From: Streptomyces griseiscabiei
GTDB lineage: Bacteria; Actinomycetota; Actinomycetes; Streptomycetales; Streptomycetaceae
Length of the DNA stretch: 64,000 bases
Direction of reading: 5' to 3'
Assembly: GCF_020010925.1 (NCBI RefSeq)
Contig: NZ_JAGJBZ010000002.1
Span: forward strand, 124,001-188,000
Positions 47,965 through 58,787 of this stretch are shown piece after piece. The first letter of the stretch is position 1. Every line of letters starts with the position of its first letter. Made by a program: the position numbers and the translations under genes. A model generated the notes under the pieces. That model searched no databases. It worked only from the letters and a program-made list of their open reading frames with translations, and was not told where the DNA came from.

Positions 47965-48888
47965 GTGGGACGGTACGTCGTCCGGCGCCTGCTCCAGATG
48001 ATCCCGGTCTTCGTGGGCGCCACCCTCCTGATCTTCCTGATGGTGAACGTGATGGGCGACCCCATCGCGGGCCTCTGCGGCGACCGGGAGTGCGATCCGG
48101 CGACGGCCGCCCAGCTGCGCCACGAGTTCGGCCTCGACGAGCCCGTGTGGCAGCAGTACCTGACCTACATGGGCAACGTCTTCACCGGCGACTTCGGCAC
48201 CGCGTTCAACGGGCAGGAGGTCACCGAGCTGATGGCCTCCGCCTTCCCGGTCACCATCCGGCTGACGATCGTCGCGATCCTCTTCGAGATCGTCATCGGC
48301 ATCACCCTCGGTGTCGTCACCGGGCTGCGGCGCGGCCGGCCCGTCGACACCGGGGCGCTGGTGGTCACCCTGGTCGTCATCTCCGTCCCCACCTTCGTCA
48401 CCGGACTGCTGCTCCAGCTGCTGCTGGGCGTGGAGTGGGGCTGGATCCGGCCGTCCGTCTCCTCCGAGGCGCCCTTCGACGAGCTGATCGTCCCGGGGCT
48501 CGTCCTCGCCTCCGTCTCCCTCGCCTACGTCACCCGGCTGACCCGGACGTCCATCGCGGAGAACACCCGCGCCGACTACGTCCGCACCGCCGTCGCCAAG
48601 GGCCTGCCCCGCCACCGGGTGATCCGCAAACACCTGCTGCGGAACTCGCTGATCCCCGTGGTCACCTTCATCGGCACCGACATCGGCGCGCTGATGGGCG
48701 GCGCCATCGTCACCGAGCGGATCTTCAACATCCACGGCGTCGGCTACCAGCTCTACCAGGGCATCCTCCGCCAGAACACCCAGACCGTCGTCGGCTTCGT
48801 GACCGTCCTCGTCCTGGTGTTCCTGATCGCCAACCTGCTCGTCGACCTCCTCTACGCCGTACTCGACCCGAGGATCCGCTATGCCTGA
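47965..48888 (+). CDS. Oligopeptide ABC permease, DppB/OppB type
   Basis: A 307-residue permease starting at GTG 47965, six bases after the binding-protein stop. Helix 1 VVRRLLQMIPVFVGATLLIF is followed by a cysteine pair loop AGLCGDRECDP. The EAA loop is ADYVRTAVAKGLPRHRVIRK, and the end LLYAVLDPRIRYA. Its last codons overlap the next start (48881-48888). Confidence 0.88.
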   Translation: MGRYVVRRLLQMIPVFVGATLLIFLMVNVMGDPIAGLCGDRECDPATAAQLRHEFGLDEPVWQQYLTYMGNVFTGDFGTAFNGQEVTELMASAFPVTIRLTIVAILFEIVIGITLGVVTGLRRGRPVDTGALVVTLVVISVPTFVTGLLLQLLLGVEWGWIRPSVSSEAPFDELIVPGLVLASVSLAYVTRLTRTSIAENTRADYVRTAVAKGLPRHRVIRKHLLRNSLIPVVTFIGTDIGALMGGAIVTERIFNIHGVGYQLYQGILRQNTQTVVGFVTVLVLVFLIANLLVDLLYAVLDPRIRYA

Positions 48889-49909
48889 GCCGCAGCCCGA
48901 GGAGCCGCACGTCTCCGGCGGCCAGCGCGTCACCGAGGACGGGGTGATCGCCGCGACGGGGCAGGACGGCACGATGGACCTCGCCACCACCGAGGGGGAG
49001 ACCCTGGAGAAGCGCCTGGGCGACCCGGTCAACGGCACCCCGGTCAACGGCGACCCCACCGACAAGGCCCGCAGCCTCTGGTCCGACGCCTGGCGCGATC
49101 TGCGCCGCAACCCCGTCTTCATCATCTCGGCGCTGGTGATCCTCTTCCTGGTCGTCATCTCCCTCTGGCCGTCGCTGATCGCCTCCGGCAACCCGCTCAA
49201 GTGCGACCTGTCCAAGGCCCAGGAGGGCGCGCAGCCCGGCCATCCGTTCGGCTTCGACGGCCAGGGCTGCGATGTGTACACCCGGACCGTCTACGGGGCC
49301 CGGATCTCCATCGCGGTCGGTGTCTGCGCCACGCTCGGGGTCGCGCTCCTCGGGTCGGTGCTCGGCGGGCTGGCCGGGTTCTTCGGGGGGTACTCGGACT
49401 CGTTCCTGTCCCGGATCACCGATGTCTTCTTCGCGATCCCCGTGGTCCTGGGCGGACTGGTGCTGCTGTCCGTGGTCACCAGCAACTCCATCTGGCCGGT
49501 GATCGGCTTCATGGTGCTGCTGGGCTGGCCGCAGATCTCCCGTATCGCCCGCGGCTCGGTCATCACCGCGAAGCAGAACGACTACGTCCAGGCCGCCCGC
49601 GCCCTCGGCGCCTCCAACTCCCGCATGCTGCTGCGCCACATCGCCCCGAACGCGGTCGCCCCCGTCATCGTGGTCGCCACCATCGCGCTCGGCACGTACA
49701 TCGCCCTGGAGGCGACCCTGTCGTACCTGGGGGTCGGCCTGAAGCCGCCGAGCGTCTCCTGGGGCATCGACATCTCCGCCGCCTCGCCGTACATCCGCAA
49801 CGCCCCGCACGCGCTGCTGTGGCCCTCGGGCGCCCTCGCGATCACCGTGCTGGCGTTCATCATGCTCGGCGACGCGGTGCGCGACGCCCTCGACCCAAAG
49901 CTGAGGTGA
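48881..49909 (+). CDS. Oligopeptide ABC permease, DppC/OppC type
   Basis: A 342-residue permease, ATG 48881, overlapping the previous gene by eight bases. A long hydrophilic N-terminus of about 75 residues precedes NPVFIISALVILFLVVISLW. The EAA loop reads NDYVQAARALGASNSRMLLR. It ends LGDAVRDALDPKLR. A short degenerate copy of the 3' end follows downstream (50062-50102). Confidence 0.88.
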   Translation: MPEPQPEEPHVSGGQRVTEDGVIAATGQDGTMDLATTEGETLEKRLGDPVNGTPVNGDPTDKARSLWSDAWRDLRRNPVFIISALVILFLVVISLWPSLIASGNPLKCDLSKAQEGAQPGHPFGFDGQGCDVYTRTVYGARISIAVGVCATLGVALLGSVLGGLAGFFGGYSDSFLSRITDVFFAIPVVLGGLVLLSVVTSNSIWPVIGFMVLLGWPQISRIARGSVITAKQNDYVQAARALGASNSRMLLRHIAPNAVAPVIVVATIALGTYIALEATLSYLGVGLKPPSVSWGIDISAASPYIRNAPHALLWPSGALAITVLAFIMLGDAVRDALDPKLR

Positions 49910-49917
49910 GCGCGGTC

Positions 49918-50100
49918 ATGGTGCCGGGTGCGCGAGTGCGGTGGACGGGACGGGTGAGCCGGGGCGGGGGCAGGGGCGGCCGAGGGAGTGGGTGGGCGTA
50001 CGCGCCGCCGCGGGCCCCGGGGGCTGCGGCGCTCATCGATCCGGCCCTGACCATGCGCGGCGACGCGGTGCGCGGCGCCTCCGATCCGAAGTCGAGGTGA
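49918..50100 (+). pseudogene. Relic of a duplicated permease 3' end
   Basis: This 60-codon frame starts ATGGTGCCGGG and ends TMRGDAVRGASDPKSR, which mirrors the true permease end IMLGDAVRDALDPKLR. At DNA level 49871-49911 and 50062-50102 agree at 34 of 41 positions, including the GAGGTGAG that precedes the next gene. The middle is Gly/Arg/Pro-rich with no permease similarity. It looks like a tandem duplication remnant rather than a functional gene. Confidence 0.55.
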
Positions 50101-50109
50101 GCCGCCGCC

Positions 50110-51085
50110 ATGCTGCTCGAAGTACGTGATCTGCACGTGGAGTTCCGGACCCGGGACGGGGTCGCCAAGGCGGTCAACGGGGTCGACTACGGCGTGGACG
50201 AGGGGCAGACGCTGGCCGTGCTCGGCGAGTCCGGCTCCGGGAAGTCGGTCACCGCGCAGGCGATCATGGGCATCCTCGACATGCCGCCCGGGAGGATCAC
50301 CGGCGGCGAGATCCTCTTCAAGGGCCAGGACCTGCTGAAGCTCAAGGAGGAGGAGCGGAGGAAGATCCGGGGTGCCGAGATGGCGATGATCTTCCAGGAC
50401 GCGCTGTCCTCCCTCAACCCGGTGCTCTCCGTCGGCGACCAGCTCGGCGAGATGTTCGTCGTCCACCGGGGCATGTCGCGCAAGGACGCCCGCGCCAGGG
50501 CCGTCGAGCTGATGGACCGGGTCCGTATCCCGGGCGCCAAGGAGCGGGTACGGGACTATCCGCACCAGTTCTCCGGCGGGATGCGCCAGCGCATCATGAT
50601 CGCCATGGCGCTGGCCCTGGAACCCGCGCTGATCATCGCCGACGAACCGACGACCGCGCTGGACGTCACCGTCCAGGCCCAGGTCATGGACCTGCTGGCG
50701 GAACTCCAGCGGGAACTGCGGATGGGCCTCGTCCTCATCACCCACGACCTCGGGGTCGTCGCGGACGTCGCCGACCGCATCGCCGTGATGTACGCGGGCC
50801 GGATCGTCGAGTCCGCCCCCGTCCACGACATCTACAAGGCGCCCGCCCACCCGTACACCCGCGGCCTGCTCGACTCGATCCCGCGGCTGGACCAGAAGGG
50901 CCAGGAGCTGTACGCGATCAAGGGCCTGCCGCCCAATCTGATGAACATCCCGCCCGGCTGCGCCTTCAACCCCCGCTGCCCGATGGCCCGCGACGTGTGC
51001 CGGACCGACGTACCCCCGCTGTACGACGTGGAACCGGCGGACGGGATCCGGATGAGCGCCTGCCACTTCTGGAGGGAGTGCCTCG

Positions 51086-51105
<20 letters not shown>
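50110..51105 (+). CDS. Oligopeptide ABC ATPase, DppD/OppD type
   Basis: A 331-residue ATP-binding subunit, start ATG 50110 after GAGGTGAG. Walker A GESGSGKS (near residues 38-45), Q-loop [11 protein letters not shown], signature [15 protein letters not shown], Walker [13 protein letters not shown] and LITHDLGV are intact. The extension has [15 protein letters not shown]. It overlaps the next gene by 20 bases, implying translational coupling. Confidence 0.88.
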
Positions 51106-52237
<1,132 letters not shown>

Positions 52238-52344
52238 GCCCACAAATGCGCACCAACCGCGTTAACACGCAGGCAACTTGACTGTCGTCGTTCCGATATA
52301 CGGACGCGCGAATCTACTACGCGTACGGCCGTGCGGGTGCCGTA

Positions 52345-52380
52345 AACGGGCCGGGGCTCGCCATGTAGCCCCGGCCCGTT
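52345..52380. terminator. Bidirectional terminator
   Basis: A perfect 14-bp stem AACGGGCCGGGGCT / AGCCCCGGCCCGTT with an eight-base loop between the opp operon stop (52237) and the peptidase stop (52404), which converge on it. T and A runs at the stem base suit termination on both strands. Confidence 0.85.
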
Positions 52381-52403
52381 GCCGTGCCCGTGCCTCTTCC
52401 CGT

Positions 52404-54521
52404 CTAGCCGAGTCCCAGCGAGCGCTTCAGGAAGTCCACCTGGAGCAGCAGCAGGTTCTCCGCGACCTGTTCCTGCGGGGTGATGTGGGTGACGCCGGAC
52501 AGCGGCAGCACCTCGTGCGGCCGGCCGTCCGCGAGGAGCGCGGAGGACAGCCGCAGGGCGTGGGCGAAGACCACGTTGTCGTCGGCGGTGCCGTGCACGA
52601 TCATCAGCGGGCGGTGCGGCTCGGCGGGGGAGGACAGCCCCTCGCCCGTGATCAGTGAACTCTTCGCGTAGGCCGCCGCGTTCTTCGCCGGATCGCCGAG
52701 ATACCGCTCGGTGTAGTGCGTGTCGTACAGCCGCCAGTCGGTGACCGGGGCGCCCGCGATGCCCGCGTGGAAGACGTCCGGACGCCGCAGCACCGCGAGG
52801 GCCGCCAGCCAGCCGCCGTACGACCAGCCGCGGATCGCCACCCGGGACAGGTCCAGCGGATGCGAGGTCGCGAGGGCGTGCAGGGCGTCCACCTGGTCGT
52901 CCAGGGAGAGCGTGAAGTCGCCGTCGATCTCCTTCTCCCAGGCGGGGGAGCGGCCGGGGGTGCCGCGCCCGTCGGCGACGACCACCGCGAACCCCTGGTC
53001 GGCGAACCACTGCGAGGTGAGGTGCGCGTTGTGGGCGGCGAGCACCCGGGGGCCGTGCGGACCGCCGTAGGGGTCCATCAGGACGGGCAGGGGGGTGACC
53101 CCGTCGTAGTCACTCGGCATAAGCAGGGCGCACGGTACGCGACGTGCGCCCCCCTGTGTAAACCGCACGCGCGGCGACATACCGGGATCTTCCGCATAAG
53201 ACGCCACGGTGGCCACGGGCTTGCCGTTCCGCAGTACCTGGACCCGGGCGCCCGCCCGCTCCGGGACGGCCGAGACGAGTACGGTCACGCCCCCGGCGCG
53301 CACCGCCGAGTGCACGCCGGGCTCCTGCGAGACGCGCTCCACCCCCAGCTCGTTCACCCGATAGACGTGGATCTCACCGATCTCCGGGGCGGCGGCCCGC
53401 TCACCGGCCGACGCGGAGACCAGGACGTCGTCGTCGGACACGTCGAGCACCGCGCGGACATGCAACTGCGGTCCGGTCAGCGGGCGTTCGCCGACCGCCA
53501 GCACCCGCGCGCCGCCCTCGTCCGCGACACGCACGAGCCGCCCCGACGGACTCCACGCGGGCACTCCGGGGAAAAGATCAAGCCAATGTGGATCTTCGTC
53601 GGCGTGCACCATACGGGTCGCCCCCGAGTCCGGGTCCACGGCCAGGAACAGCTGGCTGAGCTGGTCCCGCGCCTGGACCAGGATCAGCGGTGCCCCCGCC
53701 GCTGACCAGTGCACATGCGCCAGATACGGATAGCGCGTCCGGTCCCACACCACCTCCGTGCGGGTCCCGGAGAGGTCGATCACGAAGAGCCGTACCTCCG
53801 CGTCGGCGGTTCCGGCGGACGGATACGCGACCCGCTGCGGGTCCCTTTCCGGCTGTGCGGGGTCCGAGATCCACCAGCGGCGCACCGGCGTGTCGTCCAC
53901 GCGGGCCACCAGCAGCCGGTCCGACTCCGGCGACCACCAGAAACCGCGTGAACGGCCCATCTCCTCGGCCGCGATGAACTCCGCCAGACCGTGCGTGACG
54001 TTCTCCGGGCCCTCCTCGGTGAGCGCCAGATCCGCGCCGCCCTCCGCCTCGACGACCCGCAGCGCGCCCCGGGCGACGTACCCGACATACCGGCCGTCGG
54101 GGGAGGGGCGAGGGTCGATCACCGGTCCGGGGACCTCCAGCTCACGTGTCGTCCCGGCCCGCAGCTCGGACACGAAAAGCCGCCCTGACAAGGCGAAAGA
54201 GGCCAGTTCCACGGCCGCGTCGGTGGCGTAGCCGACGATCCCGGCGCCGCCCTCGCGAAGGCGCTCACGGCGTGCGCGCTCCTCGGCCGACAACTCCTCC
54301 GGGGCGCCGGCGAGCAGCGCGCCCGGGTCGGCCGCCACGCGCTCGTCCCCGTCCGGGAGGTCCAGCACCCAGAGCTTGTCGGCCCGTTCGGAGCCGGACG
54401 AGGACCGCAGAAACACCACGCGGGAACCGTCCGGGGCGATGGAGAACGCCCGTGGCGAGCCGAGGGTGAAACGTTGCGTCCGGGCGTGTCGACGGGGAAA
54501 GGACTCGGGCTGGGTCGTCAT
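52404..54521 (-). CDS. S9-family serine peptidase, DPP-IV-like
   Basis: A 705-residue prolyl-oligopeptidase-family enzyme from ATG 54521. No signal peptide is visible, so it is probably cytosolic. The N-terminal two thirds form the DPP-IV N-terminal beta-propeller. The C-terminal alpha/beta hydrolase has Ser567 in GWSYGGW, Asp647 in HGTADDNVVF and His679 in SGVTHITP. Such enzymes remove N-terminal dipeptides or cleave short peptides after proline. Its position against two opp operons fits degradation of imported peptides. Confidence 0.9.
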   Translation of the reverse strand: MTTQPESFPRRHARTQRFTLGSPRAFSIAPDGSRVVFLRSSSGSERADKLWVLDLPDGDERVAADPGALLAGAPEELSAEERARRERLREGGAGIVGYATDAAVELASFALSGRLFVSELRAGTTRELEVPGPVIDPRPSPDGRYVGYVARGALRVVEAEGGADLALTEEGPENVTHGLAEFIAAEEMGRSRGFWWSPESDRLLVARVDDTPVRRWWISDPAQPERDPQRVAYPSAGTADAEVRLFVIDLSGTRTEVVWDRTRYPYLAHVHWSAAGAPLILVQARDQLSQLFLAVDPDSGATRMVHADEDPHWLDLFPGVPAWSPSGRLVRVADEGGARVLAVGERPLTGPQLHVRAVLDVSDDDVLVSASAGERAAAPEIGEIHVYRVNELGVERVSQEPGVHSAVRAGGVTVLVSAVPERAGARVQVLRNGKPVATVASYAEDPGMSPRVRFTQGGARRVPCALLMPSDYDGVTPLPVLMDPYGGPHGPRVLAAHNAHLTSQWFADQGFAVVVADGRGTPGRSPAWEKEIDGDFTLSLDDQVDALHALATSHPLDLSRVAIRGWSYGGWLAALAVLRRPDVFHAGIAGAPVTDWRLYDTHYTERYLGDPAKNAAAYAKSSLITGEGLSSPAEPHRPLMIVHGTADDNVVFAHALRLSSALLADGRPHEVLPLSGVTHITPQEQVAENLLLLQVDFLKRSLGLG

Positions 54522-54581
54522 GCTCCGACCATATTGGCCATGCGCCCCCTTGTGCGGCCGTGCGCCGATCGATGCGCGCGT

Positions 54582-54671
54582 ATGGATAGTTATGATCACT
54601 ACCGCTGGGTGGGTATGAACCTGCTGGCCGCTGTATGGATTTACAACTGCGTCACCCACGTCACCGGTTGA
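54582..54671 (+). CDS. Possible 29-residue small membrane peptide
   Basis: ATG 54582 opens a short frame MDSYDHYRWVGMNLLAAVWI then YNCVTHVTG and a stop. The central hydrophobic stretch could span or insert into a membrane. There is no clear Shine-Dalgarno sequence. It lies in the divergent gap upstream of another small membrane protein. The coding potential is uncertain; the region may instead be promoter DNA (AT-rich TATGGATAGTTATGATC). Confidence 0.3.
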   Translation: MDSYDHYRWVGMNLLAAVWIYNCVTHVTG

Positions 54672-54745
54672 CGACGGCCCCGCCGTCAGCCCTCGACAAC
54701 TGCTTCGCTCCCCAGGTCCCAGGGAACTTTTGGAGGTGAGCCGCC

Positions 54746-54940
54746 GTGGCACTCTCGATTTCGGCGGTGGTGCTGCTGGCGATCATCGTCTTCATCCTGA
54801 TCAAGAAGTCAGGGCTGAAGGCACCACACGCGATCATCTGCATCCTGCTCGGCTTCTACCTCGCCTCCTCGACCATCGCGCCGACGATCAGCGAGCTGAC
54901 GACCAACATCGCGGGCATGATCGGCAGCATCAAGTTCTGA
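54746..54940 (+). CDS. Small membrane protein, 64 residues
   Basis: Starts at GTG 54746 after TTGGAGGTGAGC. The protein is nearly all hydrophobic: helix one LSISAVVLLAIIVFILI (about residues 3-19), KKSGLK loop, then helix two HAIICILLGFYLASSTIAPT and a third amphipathic stretch. It resembles small conserved Streptomyces membrane proteins of unknown function. It stands 84 bases upstream of mshB on the same strand. Confidence 0.7.
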   Translation: MALSISAVVLLAIIVFILIKKSGLKAPHAIICILLGFYLASSTIAPTISELTTNIAGMIGSIKF

Positions 54941-55023
54941 CCCCTCCGGCCGAGGTCCGGCCGTTCCTGTGAATGACCGCGCCCGGCACGGGCGCGGTCG
55001 ACGGGCCTCGTAGGGTGGGCCCC

Positions 55024-55974
55024 ATGACGGATCTGCCCACCCGCCGACTGCTCCTGGTGCACGCGCACCCGGACGACGAGTCGATCAACAACGGCGCGAC
55101 CATGGCCAAGTACGCGGCCGAGGGAGCGCGGGTGACGCTGGTGACCTGCACCCTCGGCGAAGAGGGCGAGGTCATCCCGCCCGCTCTCGCGCACCTCGCG
55201 CCCGACCGTGACGACACGCTGGGCCCGTACCGGGTGGACGAGCTGGCCGAGGCCATGAAGGAACTCGGCGTCACCGACCACCGCTTCCTCGGCGGCGCGG
55301 GCCGCTACCGCGACTCCGGGATGATGGGCGTCGAGCAGAACGAGCGCCCCGGCGCCTTCTGGTCCGCCGACGTCGACGAGGCCGCCGCCCATCTGGTCCG
55401 GGTGATCCGCGAGGTCCGCCCCCAGGTCCTGGTCACCTACGACCCCAACGGCGGCTACGGCCACCCCGACCACATCCAGGCCCACCGCGTCGCGATGCGC
55501 GCCGCCGGTCTGACCGCCGACCCGGAGTTCCGCCCCGACCTCGGCGCCCCCTGGGACATCGACAAGGTCTACTGGAACCGGGTGCCGCGCGGAGTGCTCC
55601 TGGAGGGCTTCGGCCGGCTCCGCCGCGATCTCGCCGAGCCCGGACGGCTGCCGTTCCGGCAGAGCGCGAGCGTCACCGATGTGCCCGGAGTGGTGGACGA
55701 CCACATCGTCACCACCGAGATCGACGGCACCGGCTTCGCGGCAGCGAAGGCCGCCGCGATGCGCGCGCACGCCACCCAGATCGAGGTCGCCGAGCCGTAC
55801 TTCGCCCTCTCCAACAAGCTCGCACAGCCCTTCCTCGCCACCGAGTACTACGAGTTGGTACGAGGCAGACGTGAAGGAGGGAGCCGGGAGAGCGACTTGT
55901 TCGAAGGGATTCCCGGTATTTCTTCCGAGGAACGGCAGTCTTTCGGGAAACAGCAGAACGGAACGGCCCTGTGA
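55024..55974 (+). CDS. mshB: Mycothiol biosynthesis deacetylase MshB
   Basis: A 316-residue zinc-dependent N-acetyl-GlcNAc-inositol deacetylase, which makes GlcN-Ins for mycothiol, the main low-molecular-weight thiol of actinomycetes. The LmbE fold metal motif is HAHPDDE (zinc ligands H15 and D18, base D17), with [12 protein letters not shown] supplying the third ligand and a catalytic histidine. The long insert and tail [10 protein letters not shown] are as in actinobacterial MshB rather than the conjugate amidase Mca. Start ATG 55024. Confidence 0.9.
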   Translation: MTDLPTRRLLLVHAHPDDESINNGATMAKYAAEGARVTLVTCTLGEEGEVIPPALAHLAPDRDDTLGPYRVDELAEAMKELGVTDHRFLGGAGRYRDSGMMGVEQNERPGAFWSADVDEAAAHLVRVIREVRPQVLVTYDPNGGYGHPDHIQAHRVAMRAAGLTADPEFRPDLGAPWDIDKVYWNRVPRGVLLEGFGRLRRDLAEPGRLPFRQSASVTDVPGVVDDHIVTTEIDGTGFAAAKAAAMRAHATQIEVAEPYFALSNKLAQPFLATEYYELVRGRREGGSRESDLFEGIPGISSEERQSFGKQQNGTAL

Positions 55975-56038
55975 TGCGTACGCATGGGTATGACGAACGA
56001 GTGGTGCGCGTCCACGGCCGCCGAGAGGCGGGCCGGCG

Positions 56039-56470
56039 ATGACCGCGAAGGACCGGCAGACGGGCGGGCAAGGCAGTGTGCTCGCCCAGCCGTTGGCGTT
56101 TCCCCCGGTCGGGCGGGCCGTCGCCCATCTGGGGCTCTTCGTGCTGGGAGCGGTGGTCGGCGTGGCCGGCGGGCTGCTCCAAGCGGCCTGGTTCCCCGGC
56201 GGATTGCTGCTCGCGCTGCTGGCCGCGACCGGGCTCTTCCTGGGCGGCGCCCGGGCGACGGGCGGCCGGGCGGGGGCCGTTGCACCGGCCGCCGGCTGGA
56301 TGATCTCCGTCGTCCTGCTGACGTCCACCCGGCCGGAGGGAGACTTCCTGTTCGGCGCGGGCGCCGGCTCGTATCTCTTTCTGCTCGGCGGCATGGCTGT
56401 GGCTGTGATGTGCGCCACCCTTGGGCGGGGGCGGCAACCGACCGGGCCCGACGCCCGACTTGGCAAGTGA
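56039..56470 (+). CDS. Four-helix membrane protein (DUF6113-like)
   Basis: A 143-residue membrane protein, start ATG 56039. Hydrophobic helices lie near residues 27-47, 50-70, 79-97 and 105-126, between short Gly/Arg-rich loops. The ending RGRQPTGPDARLGK is hydrophilic. It follows mshB on the same strand, which is the arrangement I recall in other Streptomyces, so a shared transcript is likely. Function unknown; the DUF assignment is from memory of the family pattern. Confidence 0.65.
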   Translation: MTAKDRQTGGQGSVLAQPLAFPPVGRAVAHLGLFVLGAVVGVAGGLLQAAWFPGGLLLALLAATGLFLGGARATGGRAGAVAPAAGWMISVVLLTSTRPEGDFLFGAGAGSYLFLLGGMAVAVMCATLGRGRQPTGPDARLGK

Positions 56471-56630
56471 CGTACCACTTCGCCGCAGTAGACGGGTGCG
56501 GGTCCGGTGTGGGTTTCCCACGCGGTCGTGGGAAACGCGCCGGAAGTGGCCAGTATGGTGGTGCGCGCCGCCGAGCTGCCCGCTGAGTTGAGGTCGTGAC
56601 GGGCGGCGGAGCAAACCGGGAGAACCTGCC

Positions 56631-58787
56631 TTGAGTCGTGAAACTGACACTTCGTCCTCCGGGGCCAATGGGCGCGGCAGCACCGCGTACCCGTCGGGGA
56701 CACCGCCGTACGGCACGCCCATGGCCACCGAGGCCGGCGCCGACGCGGCCCGGTCGGGCGCGGGCGAGCGACCGGACGGACCCAAGACCGAGACCACGCT
56801 GACGACGCGCGTCCGGATCAACATTCCGGGCTCGCGTCCGATCCCGCCGGTCGTCGTCCGCAAGCCGGTCGGTGACGGCGAGGGCGCCGCGGACGACACC
56901 GGATCGATGTCCGTGTCGGAGACCACCGGCACCACGGCCATGCCCGTGTTCACGGACACCCCGGCCCCCGCGCCGGAGCCCGCCGGGCCGGCCGACGACA
57001 AGCCCACCAGCGACTGGTTCGCGCCCCGCAAGGGCTCCACGCCGCCCCCGAAGGGCACGGGCGGCGGCGGCCCGAGCAACGGTGCCGGATTCTCCACCGG
57101 CTCGATCGGCGGCCCCGGCCAGGGCGCTCCGGGCGGTCCCGGTGCCCGTCCCGGCGGTGCGCAGCCCGGTGGCCCGCGCCCCGGCGCGAGCGCCGGTTCC
57201 CGGCCCGGCGGTACGAACGGCGCCGGGCTCCCCGGCGCCACCGGCGGCCAGCCGGTCGCCCCCGGCCACGGCGGCGGCACCGGTTCCTTCGACGTCTCCG
57301 CCGCGCTGGCCGGCACCAAGCCCGAGCGCGACGACCTGCCGTACTTCTCCGACGGCGGCGCCCGCCCCGGCGTCCCGAACGGCCGCTCCGGCCCGGCGGG
57401 CCCCACCGGCGGCCCCGTCACCGGTGACAGCCCCCTCGGCCCGCCGCCCGGCCAGGGCGGACCCGGCGGCCCCGGCTACCAGGGCAACCCCTTCGGCGGC
57501 CCCGAGGACTTCTCCGCACCCGGTGCGGCCGGCGGCTACGCCCGCCCCGGCGGCGGCCTCAGCGACGACACCGCGGTCCTCACCCCGCAACGGCACACCC
57601 CCGAGCCGGGCGCCCCGGGCCACGGCGGTCCCGGCCCGCTCGTCGACAACCCCTCCGGGCACACCCTGACCAGCGGTATCCCGGTCGTGCCCCCGGGTGC
57701 CCAGGGCACGCCGTTCGGCGCGGGCGGCCCCGAGGGCGCGGTGGGGCACACCCCGCCGAAGCTGCCGGACCCCGGGCCGCAGCAGCAGAAGTCCGGCCCG
57801 GCGAAGAACGCGAAGAACACGAAGTCCGCCAAGCCGGCCAAGAAGAAGGGCCGCAGCAAGCTCGGCCTGCTCGTCGGCGGTGTGATCGTCCTCGGCGGCG
57901 GTGTCTACGGCGCCGGGCTGCTGATGAACCACTCCGACGTCCCCAAGGGCACCACCGTCCTCGGCGTCGACATCGGCGGCGGCACCCGTGACGAGGCTGT
58001 CAACAAGCTCGACGCGGCCTTCGGCAAGAGCACGAACAAGGCGCTGAAGCTCACCGTCGACGGCGAGACCGTCTCCCTCCGGCCCGACCAGGCCGGACTC
58101 CAGTTCGACAAGCAGGCCACGGTCAGCGCCGCCGCCGTCAGCGACTACAACCCCGTCTCGGTGATCGGCTCGCTCTTCGGACAGCAGCGGGTCGTCGCAC
58201 CCGTCATGCCGGTCGACGAGGAGAAGCTGGAGGCCGCCCTGCAGCGCGCGGCCGGCGGCGCGGGCTCGTCGAGCGACGGCACGGTCAAGTACGAGGCCGG
58301 CAAGGCGGTCGCCGTCTACGGAAAGGCGGGCAAGGGCATCGCGGTCGGCGAGTCCACGGAGGCCGTCGAGGAGGCCTACCGCGCCCAGGTCGAGACCGGC
58401 AAGGCGGCGGCGGTGCCGCTCCCGACGACCACCAAGGAGCCGTCGGTCGGCAAGGCCGAGGTCGACCGGTTCATGAAGGAGTTCGCCAAGCCGGCCATGT
58501 CGGGCAACGTGATCGTCCAGACGGACGCCGCGCACAGCATCCCGATGAGCCCGGAGAACTCCCTCTGGAAGTTCCTCACCGTCAAGACCGTCGACGGCAA
58601 GCTCGTCGACTCCTACGACGAGAAGGCCCTCAAGGAGCTCTACGGCGGCACCTTCGACGGCGTCCTCATCACCCGTGGCACGGGCGAGAAGACTCCGGTC
58701 ACCGTCGAGGACGTCTACGGCGCCCTCCGCCAGGCCCTGAAGAGCACGACCAACCGCACGGCGGTCATCGAGACCGACCCGAGCTAG
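56631..58787 (+). CDS. Membrane protein with Pro/Gly-rich N-terminus and peptidoglycan-binding (VanW-associated) domain
   Basis: A 718-residue protein from TTG 56631, preceded by GGGAGAACCTGCC. Residues 1-400 are disordered, rich in Pro, Gly, Ala and Thr, with a lysine-rich stretch (KNAKNTKSAKPAKKKGRSK) just before a single membrane helix (about 409-431, LGLLVGGVIVLGGGVYGAGL). The extracellular part begins VPKGTTVLGVDIGGGTRDEA and contains one full PG_binding_4-type repeat and part of a second (AVAVYGKAGKGIAVGESTEA). No VanW catalytic-like domain follows. It probably tethers the membrane to the cell wall. The stop codon lies within a 26-bp palindrome. Confidence 0.75.
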   Translation: MSRETDTSSSGANGRGSTAYPSGTPPYGTPMATEAGADAARSGAGERPDGPKTETTLTTRVRINIPGSRPIPPVVVRKPVGDGEGAADDTGSMSVSETTGTTAMPVFTDTPAPAPEPAGPADDKPTSDWFAPRKGSTPPPKGTGGGGPSNGAGFSTGSIGGPGQGAPGGPGARPGGAQPGGPRPGASAGSRPGGTNGAGLPGATGGQPVAPGHGGGTGSFDVSAALAGTKPERDDLPYFSDGGARPGVPNGRSGPAGPTGGPVTGDSPLGPPPGQGGPGGPGYQGNPFGGPEDFSAPGAAGGYARPGGGLSDDTAVLTPQRHTPEPGAPGHGGPGPLVDNPSGHTLTSGIPVVPPGAQGTPFGAGGPEGAVGHTPPKLPDPGPQQQKSGPAKNAKNTKSAKPAKKKGRSKLGLLVGGVIVLGGGVYGAGLLMNHSDVPKGTTVLGVDIGGGTRDEAVNKLDAAFGKSTNKALKLTVDGETVSLRPDQAGLQFDKQATVSAAAVSDYNPVSVIGSLFGQQRVVAPVMPVDEEKLEAALQRAAGGAGSSSDGTVKYEAGKAVAVYGKAGKGIAVGESTEAVEEAYRAQVETGKAAAVPLPTTTKEPSVGKAEVDRFMKEFAKPAMSGNVIVQTDAAHSIPMSPENSLWKFLTVKTVDGKLVDSYDEKALKELYGGTFDGVLITRGTGEKTPVTVEDVYGALRQALKSTTNRTAVIETDPS

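Noticed and set aside
55984..56586. Alternative 200-residue frame overlapping the DUF6113-like gene
   Set aside because: Arg/Gly/Ala-rich without hydrophobic segments; the overlapping frame from 56039 has clear membrane helices.
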